Assembly (NCBI GenBank): GCA_023690525.1
Contig: CM043016.1
Coordinates: forward strand, 17,616,539-17,680,538
DNA: 64,000 nt
Origin: Holotrichia oblita
Lineage: Eukaryota; Arthropoda; Insecta; Coleoptera; Scarabaeidae
Reading direction: 5' to 3'
A program made the position numbers and the translations under genes. Each line of letters begins with the position of its first letter. Positions within the stretch are counted from its first letter, which is position 1. Below are positions 43,441 through 55,748 of this stretch, in pieces. The notes under the pieces are model-generated. The model was not told the DNA's origin. It was given only the letters and a program-made list of their open reading frames with translations, and ran no database searches.

Positions 43441-44720
43441 GAGAGTTTTATATGAAACTTTGAGATTGCTTTGTTGTTATATGTTTTTATTTAATCAACT
43501 GTTAAGATTTTTTTGTTTCAATAACCTCTACATTTTTTTTTCTGTGATTTTTCGAGAATAAATTTTTTTTTGTTTCTTGTACTATGTCTTATTAACCAGT
43601 CTTTTGAATGTTATATTCGTTGAAGAAGAAGATTCGTCGAAATTGGTTGACTCTGCATCATAAATCATATATTGTGCTTCTTCACACATGTCATTTATAG
43701 ATTTTATCCTTGAACAGTAATACTCTAATTATACTACATTGAGGTATGCACGTTTGCGATCTACAGTTATCTTTACTAACTGCATTGGCATCATATGAAT
43801 AAGAAACTAGCCATTGTAATGCATTTCATACTCGATTTCATATAATTCCATATTTCTCAAGTTTACCTTACCTTCCTCTAAACATTTTAGAATGCTATTA
43901 ATGAACTGAAATATAGCTGGTTAATCAACTCTGCAAATATAGAGGAGCTCCAAGGAAACCCGAAGGAGATCCGAGGAGATCTAAGAAAATCCAAGGAAAT
44001 CCTGAGGGAGACAATCTTTTGCCGCAGAAAATCTCAAGTGGTTACCCCCTCGGGAATCAATGATTTCTTCCTAGACAGCATATGGTGATACCATATTGTT
44101 ATTATTGTGTCTTTTTCCTATGTTTGTTTGTTAAATGACCACTTTAAGTTCCTTCAATCAAAATGTTTTACATGCATTGCTTTATGCATACATATTAAAA
44201 TAACAAAAGTTAATACAATAAGGACGTTCACATAACATTTTTTAAGGTATTTTATTACAAAAATAGTACAAAATTGAGTGAGATTATTTAATTAATTGGC
44301 TTTTCATAAAAATGGAAACAATTTAACTATAAAGAACTCCGACAGGACACCAACGTATTAGCTAATATAACTATTTCAATTTTAAAATGCTAATAATCTG
44401 TTAGATTAACATGAAATGAATCAAATTGTTTATTATTTTTCCATGAAATTTAATTTAGAAAAATGTTCTATCAACATCTCCTAAACTTTTTTATTCGTAT
44501 ATTCAAATTTTTAAGGTTTTGGGTAAATGTTACTTACCTGATATTGAATTTTAGTTCATTTCTAACTTCATACTAAGTTTATGTTCATTTTCTTAAAGTA
44601 AAAACCATTTAAGTTTTATAATTTAAATTGATTTTAAATAAAACTACTCACAATAAAATTTTGTATCTGTTATATAAAATATACGTAACATAAAATAAAC
44701 TAAGCAATAAGTAAATGTTT

Positions 44721-46444
44721 TTAGTGAGAAGGATGAACCTGATGCTTTAATAATAAATTATCAACATTTGGCGTCAATTTTGTAAGGTTTAATCTTAAAT
44801 CTCCTCGGCTAATGATGTCCAGTTTGTTTCTTTTTTTTGTTAGGAGATTGGTAACAGCGCTGAATCTCCTTTCCACTAGGTATGACGAAGGAAAGGAAAT
44901 TAAAAATGTTGTTTTGCAGCCAGAATTGCTGATATCCATTTTTAAACTGAACCTTAAGTTCTTCGTTTGTACTTAGTTCAGTCAGTTCCTCTTGTATTAT
45001 GACATTCGTTTCTTCTACGTCACCATATGGGTTAATTATCCACGGTGGTACTACCATAGTCAAAACATCCTCAAAGCTAGTTTCAAAATCTGAATAGAGA
45101 GCATTTAAATGTTGAACGTAGGTTGAAACGTCGTCTTCCTGGCAGTTTGTCCGTGACAAATTGGGGAACTGGGAAAATTCGCCCCGTCCAATATTTTGCT
45201 TCATTAGTTTAACTTTGGCAAGAAACGCTGATAAGATGGACTTTGTTTTAATCAAATTTAGACTGTCGCCTTGTAACTGCAATTAACCATATTAAATTTT
45301 GTAAACAAATCTGTTAAATAGGCGATGTCTGTTTTCCTCTTCAGTAAATTGTCTTTTAAAATTTTATCTTTAGCATCCAGAAATTCTAAAATAGTCGCAA
45401 AAAGTGCAAAAAATCTTTTCAGACATAAGCCTTTCGACAGCCAGCGTACTTCAGTGTGAAGGAGTAATTGATGGAAGTGTTCGTCATTTTTTCACACAAC
45501 TGCGCAAATAACCGCGTATTCAATGCGTTGCCTCGAATTCGGTTTACTGCATCAATGATTAATTGAAGAGATTCATGCAATCTAACACTCAAATTTTTAG
45601 CAACTAAATGTTGTCGATGGATGACGCAATGTATTGCTAACACCCCTGACACATTTTGTTTTAAATAGCTTATAAATCCACGATAACGTCCAACCATGGC
45701 AGGTGCTCCATCTGTAGCTACTGATATTATATTTGATAAAGGGATTGCTTTTTCAATGAAGTAATCCTTCAAAACATGAAATATTGATTCACCTTTAGTG
45801 TCGGTTGTCAAAGTTCTTGCGAAGAGCAGTTCTTCGTAGATTTCTTGTTTCATAATAAAACGAACATATGCCAATAATAATGCTGCATTACCAGGTAAAG
45901 TTGACTCGTACAGTTGTATAGAGAAATGGGTCGTTTGCAAATAATCACACAAGAAGCTTTCAATATCAGAACTCATTTCATCAATACGTCTTTCAACAGT
46001 ATTGTTGCTTAAGGGAATTCTTTTAATGATATCAGATGCAGGTTTGTGTAAAACAGTTTTTAAAACCCCTCTCTCAATGGCTGGCAAAATTAACTCCTCT
46101 CCGATAGTATGCGGTTTTCCGGATTTTGCTATAAGTAGCGAGATATTGTAAGACGCCCGCAAACCATCATCGTTTCTTTGTGACGTCGAAGCGAACATTC
46201 TGTTCAGCGTGGGTCTCTTCTGAAGTTTATCTTTGAGTGTTTGAAAGTATTTCAAATCTTTATCTGTTTTATCATGGTGACATCTTCTCAGATGATCCTG
46301 CAGCTTAGATGGTTTCATAGCATCATTGCCCAAAATTTTGTTGCATAAAAGGCAATTGTTTGTCCGACAATGATGGAATGAAGCCAAACTTGAAATAATC
46401 AATGCTGTACTGTCTACATTTCTTTTTAGATTCGGGCATGGCAT
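44721..46444 (-). mobile_element. hAT-type (ZBED-like) transposase, frameshifted
   Basis: ORF 46444-45419 starts MPCPNLKRNVDSTALIISSL. It has a zinc-finger region CRTNNCLLCNKILG…HLRRCHHDK, then LPGNAALLLAYVRF and ISVATDGAPAMVGRYRGF (catalytic Asp region) and VLAIHCVIHRQHL. The frame then slips near 45415 into LHTEVRWLSKG, slips again near 45275, and again near 44930 into SSYLVERRFSAVTNLL, the hAT dimerisation region. The complete domain order is retained, but at least three frameshifts disable it. Confidence 0.85.
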
Positions 46445-46459
46445 CAGTCATCTGTGGGC

Positions 46460-47400
46460 AAAATTAATCTATTTTAATAAGACATCAAATCAAGCAGCTG
46501 TATATTAAAAAATCGAAGTCAAATTTAAATCGTATGGTCTTAGATTCTATGGCAGGCATAGGTGTACAGCCATTATAAATGAATGTGAGAAGCTGTACAG
46601 TTGTGGATTTCTTATTTTCTTAATTTATCTTTCAAAGTGGTAACATATTGTATGTAAATAATAAAATACATACATAATATGAATGTATAGTTGTATTTTT
46701 TTAGATTTTTCCGAAAACATTCCCTAATTCGAACATCTCCTTGCAGCAATTACTTCGGATTACTGAGATTGCAGTGTAATTATAATACCGATTGCTTAAA
46801 CTTTGAAAAAGAAACTATTGAGGAGTACTCGTGTAATTTTGCATGATTTGAATATTAAACTATTAATAACTGTACAAAAGAGTACAAAACTAAAATTTAA
46901 TAAAACATAATGTACTTCCTTTTCTCCGGCACTCTCAAACAAAATAACATTGATTCACTATAATTTGTGTGATTTGTGTGACCAGTTTATATTTTTTTAA
47001 ATATTTTCTAGCACTTTCCATTTGAAGATTCAGGAAACGAATATACGTATTTGTCTCACATTCGTATTTATAGAGTGACGAATTGAACAGTCAGTCAGAA
47101 AATAAATAAAAACGCTGTATCTCTGTAATGGTGCATCGTATAAGAAAAAAGTATATAAAGGATTTTGTAGATATTTTTTAGCTCTACAACTTTCTCATTC
47201 AAATTATACCTCAAAAATCATGTTTTAATGTGAAAAAAACGAAAAAAGTGATTTTTATAAATTCCAGCGCCCTCTAGTTCGTGCAATTTTGGTCGCAGCT
47301 CAAGGTTTCTACGAGATAAATTGTAGATATAATTGTTCTCTACAATTTTTGTTCATAAAATTTGTCTCTACGACCTACTGTTCTTCTAGAAAATCAAATA
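46460..47400. other. Unannotated AT-rich stretch
   Basis: No ORF, RNA or repeat I can support, apart from poorly defined AT-rich sequence. Confidence 0.3.
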
Positions 47401-47517
47401 CAAAGAAATTTTGAGTCTTTTTTTAACTGTGTCTGGCACGGCTTTAGGACCATGGAAAGTGTCTGGCTGCTTGGGGAACATTTTCAAATAGTTGCTCAAG
47501 TAACATATTTCAATTTC

Positions 47518-47538
47518 AGCTTTTATACTATGACGTAA
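47518..47538 (-). promoter_or_regulatory. CRE-TATA-like module
   Basis: Minus strand TACGTCATAGTATAAAAGCT: a CRE-like TACGTCA followed 3 nt later by TATAAAA. It is repeated at 47656-47676 and 47795-47815. Confidence 0.45.
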
Positions 47539-47655
47539 ATACAATTACGTCATAATGAACTTCAAGGGTGTCTGGCGGAGGGAAGGGCCCACGTAAAGTG
47601 TCTGGCAATGGGGATGGTGGTTTGTTATAATTATCCCTACAACATATTAAATTTT

Positions 47656-47676
47656 CAGCTTTTATACTATGACGTA
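47656..47676 (-). promoter_or_regulatory. CRE-TATA-like module
   Basis: Second identical module, 138 bp from the first and 139 bp from the third. Confidence 0.45.
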
Positions 47677-47794
47677 ATTAAGTAGCAATTTTTCACACCT
47701 TTGCTACCTGTTACCTGTCGAAGGGCCCACGACTCGAAGTTCATAGTAGCCAAACGTTGTTACCTACTATAGTGTCTTCACACAGAAAAAAATT

Positions 47795-47815
47795 CAGCTT
47801 TTATACTATGACGTA
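47795..47815 (-). promoter_or_regulatory. CRE-TATA-like module
   Basis: Third identical module in this partial element. Confidence 0.45.
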
Positions 47816-47849
47816 AGTCTGGCGTTCACAGGCTCTTGGACTAATTGTA

Positions 47850-49785
47850 TTGACTAGGAAACAGTTTTAAACAGTTTCAAAAGCAAATAAAATACATGTA
47901 AATTGAGCAATAAATTTCTGCTAACCTCAAACGTCAAAATGTGCCCCAGAATGCATTAATGGTTCGGGAAAGCTAAGTTTATACATCTGACTGTTTGATT
48001 CGCACAAAAAATTTATTATTGTGAAGCTGTTCTTATTAAATTTGTTTAGGTTACTCTTTAATATTTTTAAATTTGTCGATTTTTCCTTCAAGTTTCGTTT
48101 AATTTGCACAAAGTGTACATTTAGGTGTATAATAACTAAGATTTCCTATTTACCAAAAATTCATTTAGCCAATAAAATTTTAACAAGTAAAATGGTCGGA
48201 ATTTTTTTATTATCCGGCGGACGGTATGCAAATTTAATCCGAATTTTCTCGTTCCTTCTTTTTATCTTCTGGTTTCTACATTTTTTTTTCTTGGCACAGT
48301 AACTCGGTACTAACGTACATAGGAAAGCGGACGATTTCAATTAAAAATTTCGCAGGATCAATTAAGTCTTCGCCGTTGAGAAACTTCATTTTAAAAGACA
48401 AGAATCGATTGCACTTTAAATTCTTTATCGGATTACCAGGCCGCCGAAGTTTTGCTTAAATTCAATAGTCAATTATACTATACTGTGGTGGATCTGGCCG
48501 GGGGGAAACCCAGGCCGAATGCGGATTTTCTAATCTTGTTAAACTGTTTCTGGTGTGCGAGTAAAGATGGGAGTTTGAGGCCGCCTCGTTGCGCGAAAGG
48601 AATTAATGTATTTGCGAGTGAAATTGTTGAAAAGTGAGGTTATTCTAGGATGAAATATTTTTCCTCTAGCATTAGCATTATTCCTGTTTCTATATATGTA
48701 TCTTTGCGGGCGCGATAAGACCAAACAAAAAAAAAATTTTTCGGTAGATCCGGAAAATGAACGACCTAACCGCACGACAATCACTAAAAAAATATAAATC
48801 ACTACGGTGAGGCGCAGCGTGAGAGAAAAAAAAAGCGTTTGCTTCGCCTCCCTGTATCCATTGTGACGGGACAGATTAGAGCCTTATCTAAACGCGCATC
48901 GCCCCCTCGCTTTTCGCCTAGAAAAACAACTTTTGGGCATCCGTTGCCGTTGCGGTGTCGCATCAGCATCACAGTGAACGAACGTCGTTGAGAGTGGGAT
49001 GAGATGGTGGTTGGGTGATCGGGAAAAACGGGAGGGAGAGGACACCATTTCATCGCCGTTTTTTGAGGGTATAGGGAGGATTTGCTTCGACGAATCGATA
49101 GTCGCAAGCGGAATATTCATACATCTCTTTTGTTGTTCATGTTATAGTAGGTGTTTAAAGATTTTGAAGCTGAAATGCAAATGGAAAATAAAAACTGTTA
49201 CACTTGTGTTTTAATACTATTTTATTAATGACAGATCAGATTGGCTTCTTTGTCATTTGAATCGTCATCTACTTTTCTGGTGCTGGATTGCCCAATAAAT
49301 AAATTTGAAATCAATCCGTGTTTGGTTATGAGCAGGATCTTTTTAAAAAAGACTCATCCTTGACTTTCTGAACGCACCAGACCTATATTCACAAATATAT
49401 CATGACATACTAAGACGGTGTGTAGCCTCCTCAACAAGAAGATGATCATGAAGCAAGCGCTACAAGATGTTAAATGGTGTGCTTGCAAAAAGCAAGAAAT
49501 AACTATGCATTTGTTGGCAGCTCCCTAGCACTAGGCTCACAAGGAAGTATGCGAAGTCTTAAACGGCGATTTCAATGAGACTGAGTCAGTTTGTAAACTC
49601 CACTGAGTGTTGCCCAACGGCGCCCTCCATTGCTGTAGAGATGCTTATCTAGGGGACGTAACCTACCCTTGAAAACCACCCTCAATTTCGCTTTTTCCTA
49701 AATAATGTTTAAACGGGTAAAGATGAAAAAAACTTTCAATGGCAGACTGACACCTCTTTCGATTGGTATGAGTATTCATATACAG
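47850..49785. other. Unassigned region with a GC-rich patch at 48.8-49.1 kb
   Basis: An open plus-strand frame at 48452-48637 reads YYTVVDLAGGKPRPNADFLI but matches nothing I know. The stretch 48800-49130 is noticeably more GC- and CpG-rich than its surroundings and could be a promoter/first-exon region or the 5' end of a retroelement. No further support. Confidence 0.3.
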
Positions 49786-49859
49786 GGTGTTACAATATAG
49801 ACGCAACAGCGTGTGTTATGCTTATTTGTTGGAATTGCAGGAAATGATTGTAACGACTG

Positions 49860-49947
49860 TAGAACACTAAACACTTTAACCCACTAAACACTAAAAAAGT
49901 TTTGGTGGTTTTTTGGTGTTTAGTGGGTTAAAGTGTTTAGTGTTCTA
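49860..49947. repeat. Perfect 32-bp inverted repeat (hairpin)
   Basis: Arms 49860-49891 and 49916-49947 are exact inverted copies (left arm starts TAGAACACTAAACACTTTAA), with a 24-nt loop. The arms contain an internal echo, CACTAAACACT/CCACTAAACACT. The 14-mer TTGTAACGACTGTA occurs at 49848-49861 and 49978-49991, flanking the hairpin as a direct repeat. Confidence 0.9.
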
Positions 49948-50039
49948 CTTCTGCACCAAGAGATCCAGTGAAGAACTTTGTAACGACTGTATTTGTTGTC
50001 AAAGGTGTTGAGGTGTGAAATAACTTTTACTTTTATTAC

Positions 50040-51765
50040 CATTTATCCAAAAAGTGTCTCGCCATTAATTGCTTCGTACTTTTTACTTCTGCTTTCCAGA
50101 GTTCACCAAAGTTGGGGCTTCGAGGGGGGATAAACTTCCAGGTGATGTTTTCATTGCTAATGGAATTAGCTATTGTTTGGTTGTTCACAGTTCACAATTG
50201 TCTTAAACTGTTGAGTTCATTGCGTGCTCCTACGAAATTATTTGCGTTATCGCTAAAAATGCTAACTGGTTTGCCTCTTCGTGCGATGAATCTGCCCAAC
50301 ATTCCAGTTCCATATGTATGGCTTTTGTGCTTGAACAGATGTACGCTTTAGAAACTTTAGCTCCTCTGCCTCTGTGATTTTCTAATAAAAATAGTCCTGC
50401 ATAGTCTACTCCCACTGAATAAAATGGGTAAGTGTTTAATGCTATTATCGGATTAGGAGATTTTGCCTTATTTACCATTTAGTTTGTATGTCCAAGGACA
50501 CTGTCTCATCCTAGTCATAATTCTGTTGCCACAGTTCCTGTAGAATAAATTTCACAATTACTGTTGTAGGTGCAAGTAATCCTAACCTGTGAAACAATTG
50601 TGCTGTTGTAGCTAAAATAGTTCTTTTCGTTGGTCGTGGTTGATTTCTAATTTCTTCTATGTTGTAACAGAATTCATCAGTTCTTGGATTCTAACCAATG
50701 CCTAGAGTCTTCTTTAATTTTCCATCAATTGAACTAATATGGTATTCATCGGTGTTAGAAAGCTCCCTTATTTTACTGGTCCACTTCCTTAAATGAAAGT
50801 CAGCTGATTTCAAAATATAGTCAATATTATCTTTTAATCTTAGCACTTCTTCTGTTGTATTCGCTCCTGTTAGTAGAAAATCGACATAAAAATCATGTTT
50901 GATAACTTCAGATTCTCTAGGGTGTGTCTTTTGGTGAGTTGTACCATTATTTATTCCACTAACATTCATGTTAACTGGTTGCTTTTTTAAATTTAGAGAT
51001 CTATACATTAATTCTGTAATAATAAAAATAATTTAGGCGGCTGACTATTGTTGTGAGAGGACGATAGGTGCCGGGGTTCAATTCTCTGGAGGGACGGTGA
51101 CATTTTTTCAGAGAGTTTAATCCCGGATTGACTTGCCATTCGCTGGCAGCAAAGTGATATGATGCTGTCACAAAGCCATTTAAACACAACTTACACACAC
51201 TAAAACTACACCGCAAGAGTTGCAGTGATAGCCAGACAAGTAATACAGCTTACGGAGTCACTGCAACTAAGCACCCACCACACATTAAAAAAAAAAATTG
51301 CAAGAGCTGTTGACAGTAATGTTTGAGTATTTGTTGTTGTCTTTACTAATGAACATGTTACAATTGGGATGTTATCAGTTTCTTTAGGTTTTTCTTAAAC
51401 GTTTTCTTTGTGTAGCGTGTGTGATGTTTTTTGTGACATTTCTTGCATGTTGATTTGGAAGAACAATTTTGAATAAAATGTCCGTCTCTTAAGCAGTTAA
51501 TGCACAGTTTAAGTTCCCTAGCCTTTTCGTTTCGACGAGTTTCGTTCAGCTTAAGAAACTCTTGATAAATGTGAATACTGTGTTCTTTATCGCAAAATGG
51601 ACAGGTGGTGTTTACTGTAGTGAATGTTTCTGAGGTCTTGAAAATTAGTGGTTTGCGTTCTACTTCTACTTTTCTTCTTGAAATTGTTTCCAGTGTATTT
51701 TGCCGATTATTTAAAAATTTTAAGAATTCTGATAAAGTTGGTACCCTTTTCGCAACTATCGACAT
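50040..51765 (-). mobile_element. BEL/Pao LTR-retrotransposon relic
   Basis: On the minus strand, in order: gag zinc-knuckle region (51765-51358) with CPFCDKEHSIHIYQEF and CINCLRDGHFIQNC; a reverse-transcriptase fragment (51008-50691) with ESEVIKHDFYVDFLLTGA, where the second catalytic Asp has become Phe; and integrase (50478 to about 50050) with FYSVGVDYAGLFLLENHRGR and KFIPPRSPNF-like sequence in shifted frames. The protease, most of the RT and the LTRs are missing or unrecognisable. A SINE-like insertion separates gag from RT. Confidence 0.85.
51036..51297 (+). mobile_element. SINE-like insertion (tRNA-related, poly-A tail)
   Basis: Contains GGTTCAATTCT at about 51075, close to the RNA polymerase III B box, in a context resembling the 3' half of a tRNA. 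It ends with CACACATT and an A run at 51287-51297. No clear A box was found, so it may be 5'-truncated. It sits between the gag and RT pieces of a BEL/Pao relic. Confidence 0.5.
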
Positions 51766-52019
51766 CTGAACTTAGTTTAAGTTCCAATTATAAGCTGATA
51801 AGCTGCTTTCAAAATCAGGTAAGCGGTTTCCAAAATCAGGTTGGATTGGTTGATGGTTTTTGACTAACAAGCTCATCAAAATGCAATATGTCGTAGCCAA
51901 GAAGTTCATCAAATTATATTTTGATGAAAAATGCTGGAAAATCAGAAGACCTACCGATCTAAATCGATTCTACATCACCTTATAAAAGTGGTACCGAACC
52001 TGGAACACCCCCTGTATAT

Positions 52020-53845
52020 ACATTCACATGTGCCACAGCGTCCTCTTGTATTAACGCATGTGGAAGATTAAAAATTATGACCTAAAAGGAAAGAAGTACA
52101 TCCGACCTCATCAGCGCCCTTGCAGTTACTATGAACAAAATAAAGAAATCTTGTCCCTACTGACAGTAAGGCTCTTTCAATATGCTGGGTGGTTACAAAA
52201 TTAGCTGAAACGTTTATTTCAAATTATTTGAATTTATTTTATTGAAGTGTCAAAAATGCCATAAATTATGTTCTTGACGCCAAATTAAGAGTAGATCTAT
52301 CAAATTTGAAAGGTGTGCACAATTCCCAGGCATATAAAAATGGTGCTCTCCAGTGCAATTTTAAAATACGCTACTATAGGCCACAGTAGTATAATATAAA
52401 CTGTATAATACCCATTACTACGTTTACTTAGTTCAACATTTGTAGTATTTATGAATCACCTGTCTAGCATTAACCAAATATTTGTGTAATTATCTCCATG
52501 AGTCAAATTACCTTAATCGTTTAATTCCATTAGTCAATTAGATGTACTCCCCAAAGTAATCTTTACGAACTAATTGTGTAAATACATAAAAGTAAACAAA
52601 CATGGGTTGATTAATGATATAACATTTCTACCATTACCAATATTACAAAAGAAAAAAAGAACGCGATAGTGAAACTATGCGTTATGAATTACTTTTACAA
52701 CTAGCACATGTGTGACATAATAACTTACGCTTTTACGGCTTTGTTTACGTTCCCCTGGCTTATTTGCGTAGAAATTATCTTCAGATTACCAAGAACATGG
52801 CGGGACCTACTAGAATAAGCGATATATTCTTAGAAAGTAATGTCAAGATGCATGAATCACTCCTGTTATATACGTCGGTGAATAACCCGATATTAGTTTA
52901 CCGGAATATGTGCATACGTCATAAATAAAATAGAAGCCATGCTGTATATAGTTCGATATCTCATACACCTTAGTCTATATTTTATTTATTTTTATTAAGC
53001 TATTAAGTTTCAACGTGCGTTTAAACCTAAACAGGATACCTTAATGCGAAGTATCAACATCGACTCCTACATATTTTCCTCGATAATATCCTGCGATCTA
53101 GTTACCAATACAATAATTTATTAGATTAAGCTCTCATAACCTCAACCGGAATGCTGTGTTAACTGTATGTAGTCGTTACGGCAAAACAATCGATGCAATT
53201 TCGTAACTTGAAACCACACACGAATATGCACTTCATATCGTGTTGTTGATAAGCAATTGCGACTACACACGTTGTACATTAACAACCATAACATAATAAA
53301 ATTCATAAAATAAACGTGACGTTTACGATTTGATAACAATTTCAAATATCTAGTTGATAGATGAAGAGGTCGGACTGACATTTTTTTAAAAATTACGTGA
53401 ATACAATGGTAAGTGAAAAATGGAACCCATTGGTGTTGAAATTTGAACAATATCTCAAAAGATGGCGCCACGAACATAGTTGACAATAATAGTATCTTTT
53501 TTTATTATTTTTATTATTATTATTTATACATTATTATAATCAAAAATAATGGTATGTGCGTGATTAAAATGGCGGGGAAAAATCAGACGGTGCGTCTGAT
53601 TTTTCCCTTGAAACGCTGCGTACTTCAAGAGCAAAAATATAGCAATTTTGAAAGAAATTTTAACAGAAAATAATGGTTTTGAGTTTTATGACAGCGATGA
53701 GGATTCGAAATATCGTTTAAATGACGAGGAAGTGTCAAACACGGTAATAAATTACGTTATATTGTATGCAGGAATGCTGCAGGTAACCAGCTCCACTCAG
53801 ATAACAATTTTTTCGTTCGGTGTGATCGTAAGCATTTTTCTTGTA
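52020..53845. other. Unannotated AT-rich region
   Basis: Nothing coding that I can support. Minus-strand frame 53142-53486 and plus-strand frame 53443-53673 have no recognisable motifs. Confidence 0.35.
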
Positions 53846-53995
53846 TGTACAGTATACTCTCTCTTAGCGGACAGCCGTTATAAGCGGACAGATTATCGGA
53901 GACCGAAAAAAAAATAGCAGTTTTGGCGCTCCTATTTCCTCTTAAGTGGACAATGTATTTCTAGAAACTCGGTAATCTGTCTCTTCGCTTCAACA
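53846..53995. mobile_element. Possible pogo-type element end
   Basis: ACAGTATACTCTCTCTTAGC followed by GGACAGCCGTTATAAGCGGA has the style of pogo/Tigger terminal repeats (CAGTATA…). A matching opposite end was not identified. Confidence 0.3.
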
Positions 53996-54025
53996 CACTC
54001 CACTAATAGTGGGCGGTATTATACA

Positions 54026-54350
54026 GGGTGTTTAAAAAAGATGCGGCAATATTAAAGGGGGTGGTTGCCCAGGTCATTTTATACAAAAAAGTTACTATAA
54101 ACATAGGTCCGCAAACGCTTCGTTACCGATCTACAGCGTGTTGAAGTTTAATTAAAAATAAAACAGTAAAAATTCGATTTTTCCAAAACGACTTGAGATA
54201 TCATAATGACATTTTAGGCGTGTTAATAGCTGTGGGAGACACATACTTTGCAATACAACACGATGTTTTAGTCGTACCAGTGGCGCGCGTATTGGCACGT
54301 CACAGACTATTTTTCAAGAACAAAATAGGACGCCGCTGACTTCTTTAAAA
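54026..54350. mobile_element. Non-autonomous element end, TACAGGGTGTTT type
   Basis: Begins TACAGGGTGTTTAAAAAAGA and continues in non-coding sequence up to the Tigger ORF. Only one end is seen. Confidence 0.35.
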
Positions 54351-55588
54351 ATAAAAATATGTTTTTATTCTTTGTTCAATTGTGAAGAAAAAAGCTCTCT
54401 TAACTTTTTATCGTACGACGTACCGTTTTGTTCGGTCGTTGGATTTGGCAGTTTTAGCTTGTTCATTAAATTAACGCCAACTATTTCTTCAAATCGTGAC
54501 CGAGGTATCATAACTTGGTCTTCTTTTTTGGTGTCTTGGTCAGTATTATTTTTACCTAGACATTTTGAATAGTCAATGGCATTTGGATCCCAAGGACACA
54601 AGTCAGTACAAACAAAACCGTGTTGTATAATATCAGGTTCAGGATCAAATTTTTCTTGGGTTAATGCCTCCGAAATATGATGCCTTCTCCATTCTAATAC
54701 GCTTTTTTTCCAATACGTTTTGAGCGGTTTAAATGCGGATACATCGGTCGGTTGTAAAATTCGTGTAGAGTTTGCATACAAGCAAATTAGAATAATTTTC
54801 AGTTGGGAGCAGATGTCACTCAGCTGATACGAATTGTGTGTGCTGTGGCCATCCACAAATAAAACAACAGGAAATTGAGTGCCCTTTTTAACTAAAAATG
54901 GATAAAAAATATTTGCTATATACTCAAAAAACAGTTCTGCTTTCATCCACCCATTGGAACTCGTGCCAATTCCCCACGTATCTGGCACTGAACTGGCTAT
55001 TCCAAAAGGTAGACGTTTATAAGGATAAATGACAAACGGAGGAGTTATGTCTCCTTTAGCAGACAGTTAAATTAGATTTTGCTGGGGCATTCTCAACCTC
55101 GTAAACATTCCTGGCACCTTTAGGTGCCAAGACAGTTTTGTTCTGTGGACATAACATGAAGCATGTCTCGTCTGCGTTAAAAACTCTGTCGGGATATTTA
55201 AGAATATCAAAGTAATTTTCTTGTTTTAAGTATGTTTCAATATTCAGAAACCATTTACGAATATCTGCTTCACTATCCGTCGTACTGGCAGCAGTAACGG
55301 CTTCAGGCACTCTTTCAGACAGTGTAGGATGTCGCATCAAAAATGCTTTGTACCACCCATCACCCGGCATATTGTCTTTAAATGGATTATCTCGTGGTTT
55401 CTCGTCTAGAAAACACTTGACACTGATTTGCAGATCCTCTTTTCTTCGTGGAAACCCTTTTTTAGCACTATGGAAAAGCCAATCAACCAAAATTTGTTCC
55501 TCGTCTGGCGGAGGGAAAGGCTCACGCAAAGTGTCTGGCAATGGGGATGGTGGTTTGTTATAATTATCCCTACAACATATCAAATTCT

Positions 55589-55609
55589 CAGCTTTTATAC
55601 TATGACGTA
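55589..55609 (-). promoter_or_regulatory. CRE-TATA-like module upstream of Tigger-like ORF
   Basis: Minus strand TACGTCATAGTATAAAAGCT, immediately upstream of the transposase start. Confidence 0.5.
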
Positions 55610-55727
55610 ATTAAGTAGCAATTTTTCACACCTTTGCTACCTGTTACCTGTCGAAGGGCCCACGACTCGAAGTTCATAGTAGCCAAACGTTGTTACCTAC
55701 TATAGTGTCTTCACATAGAAAAAAAAT

Positions 55728-55748
55728 CAGCTTTTATACTATGACGTA
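55728..55748 (-). promoter_or_regulatory. CRE-TATA-like module, distal copy
   Basis: Identical module, 139 bp further upstream of the Tigger-like ORF. Confidence 0.5.

Larger units (their letters stand above)
42275..44052 (+). mobile_element. 1778-bp TIR transposon with perfect 8-bp target duplication, superfamily unassigned
   Basis: Perfect 16-bp terminal inverted repeats CGAGGGGGTAACCACT are flanked by GGAATCAA on both sides (42267-42274 and 44053-44060), an 8-bp target duplication as made by hAT or P-like elements. Subterminal regions are crowded with GGAGATCC/GGATCTCC motifs. Two plus-strand ORFs lie inside, 42594-42806 (acidic C-terminal half) and 42985-43314. The second contains KKTSLCWLLDKEIPKLSSDR and EKYYAVMYDWQSYR, followed out of frame by KIKFLKEELEDYVWP. 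No catalytic transposase triad is visible, so this is probably a non-autonomous or partly deleted copy. Confidence 0.85.
47440..47842 (-). mobile_element. 5' fragment of Tigger-like element (second copy)
   Basis: Nearly identical over about 275 bp to 55504-55770. It covers the promoter-proximal region and the first codons (KPPSPLPDTL-like) of the transposase, then stops. Three copies of the CRE-TATA module are present here against two in the longer copy. Confidence 0.75.

Noticed and set aside
51060..51100. Functional tRNA gene
   Set aside because: Only a B-box-like motif is present; no cloverleaf, A box or acceptor stem could be built.
49788..52018. Single transposon from TACAGGGTGTTACAA (49788) to ACACCCCCTGTATA (52018)
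   Set aside because: The two ends do not match beyond the generic TACAGGG-type start, so they probably belong to different elements.
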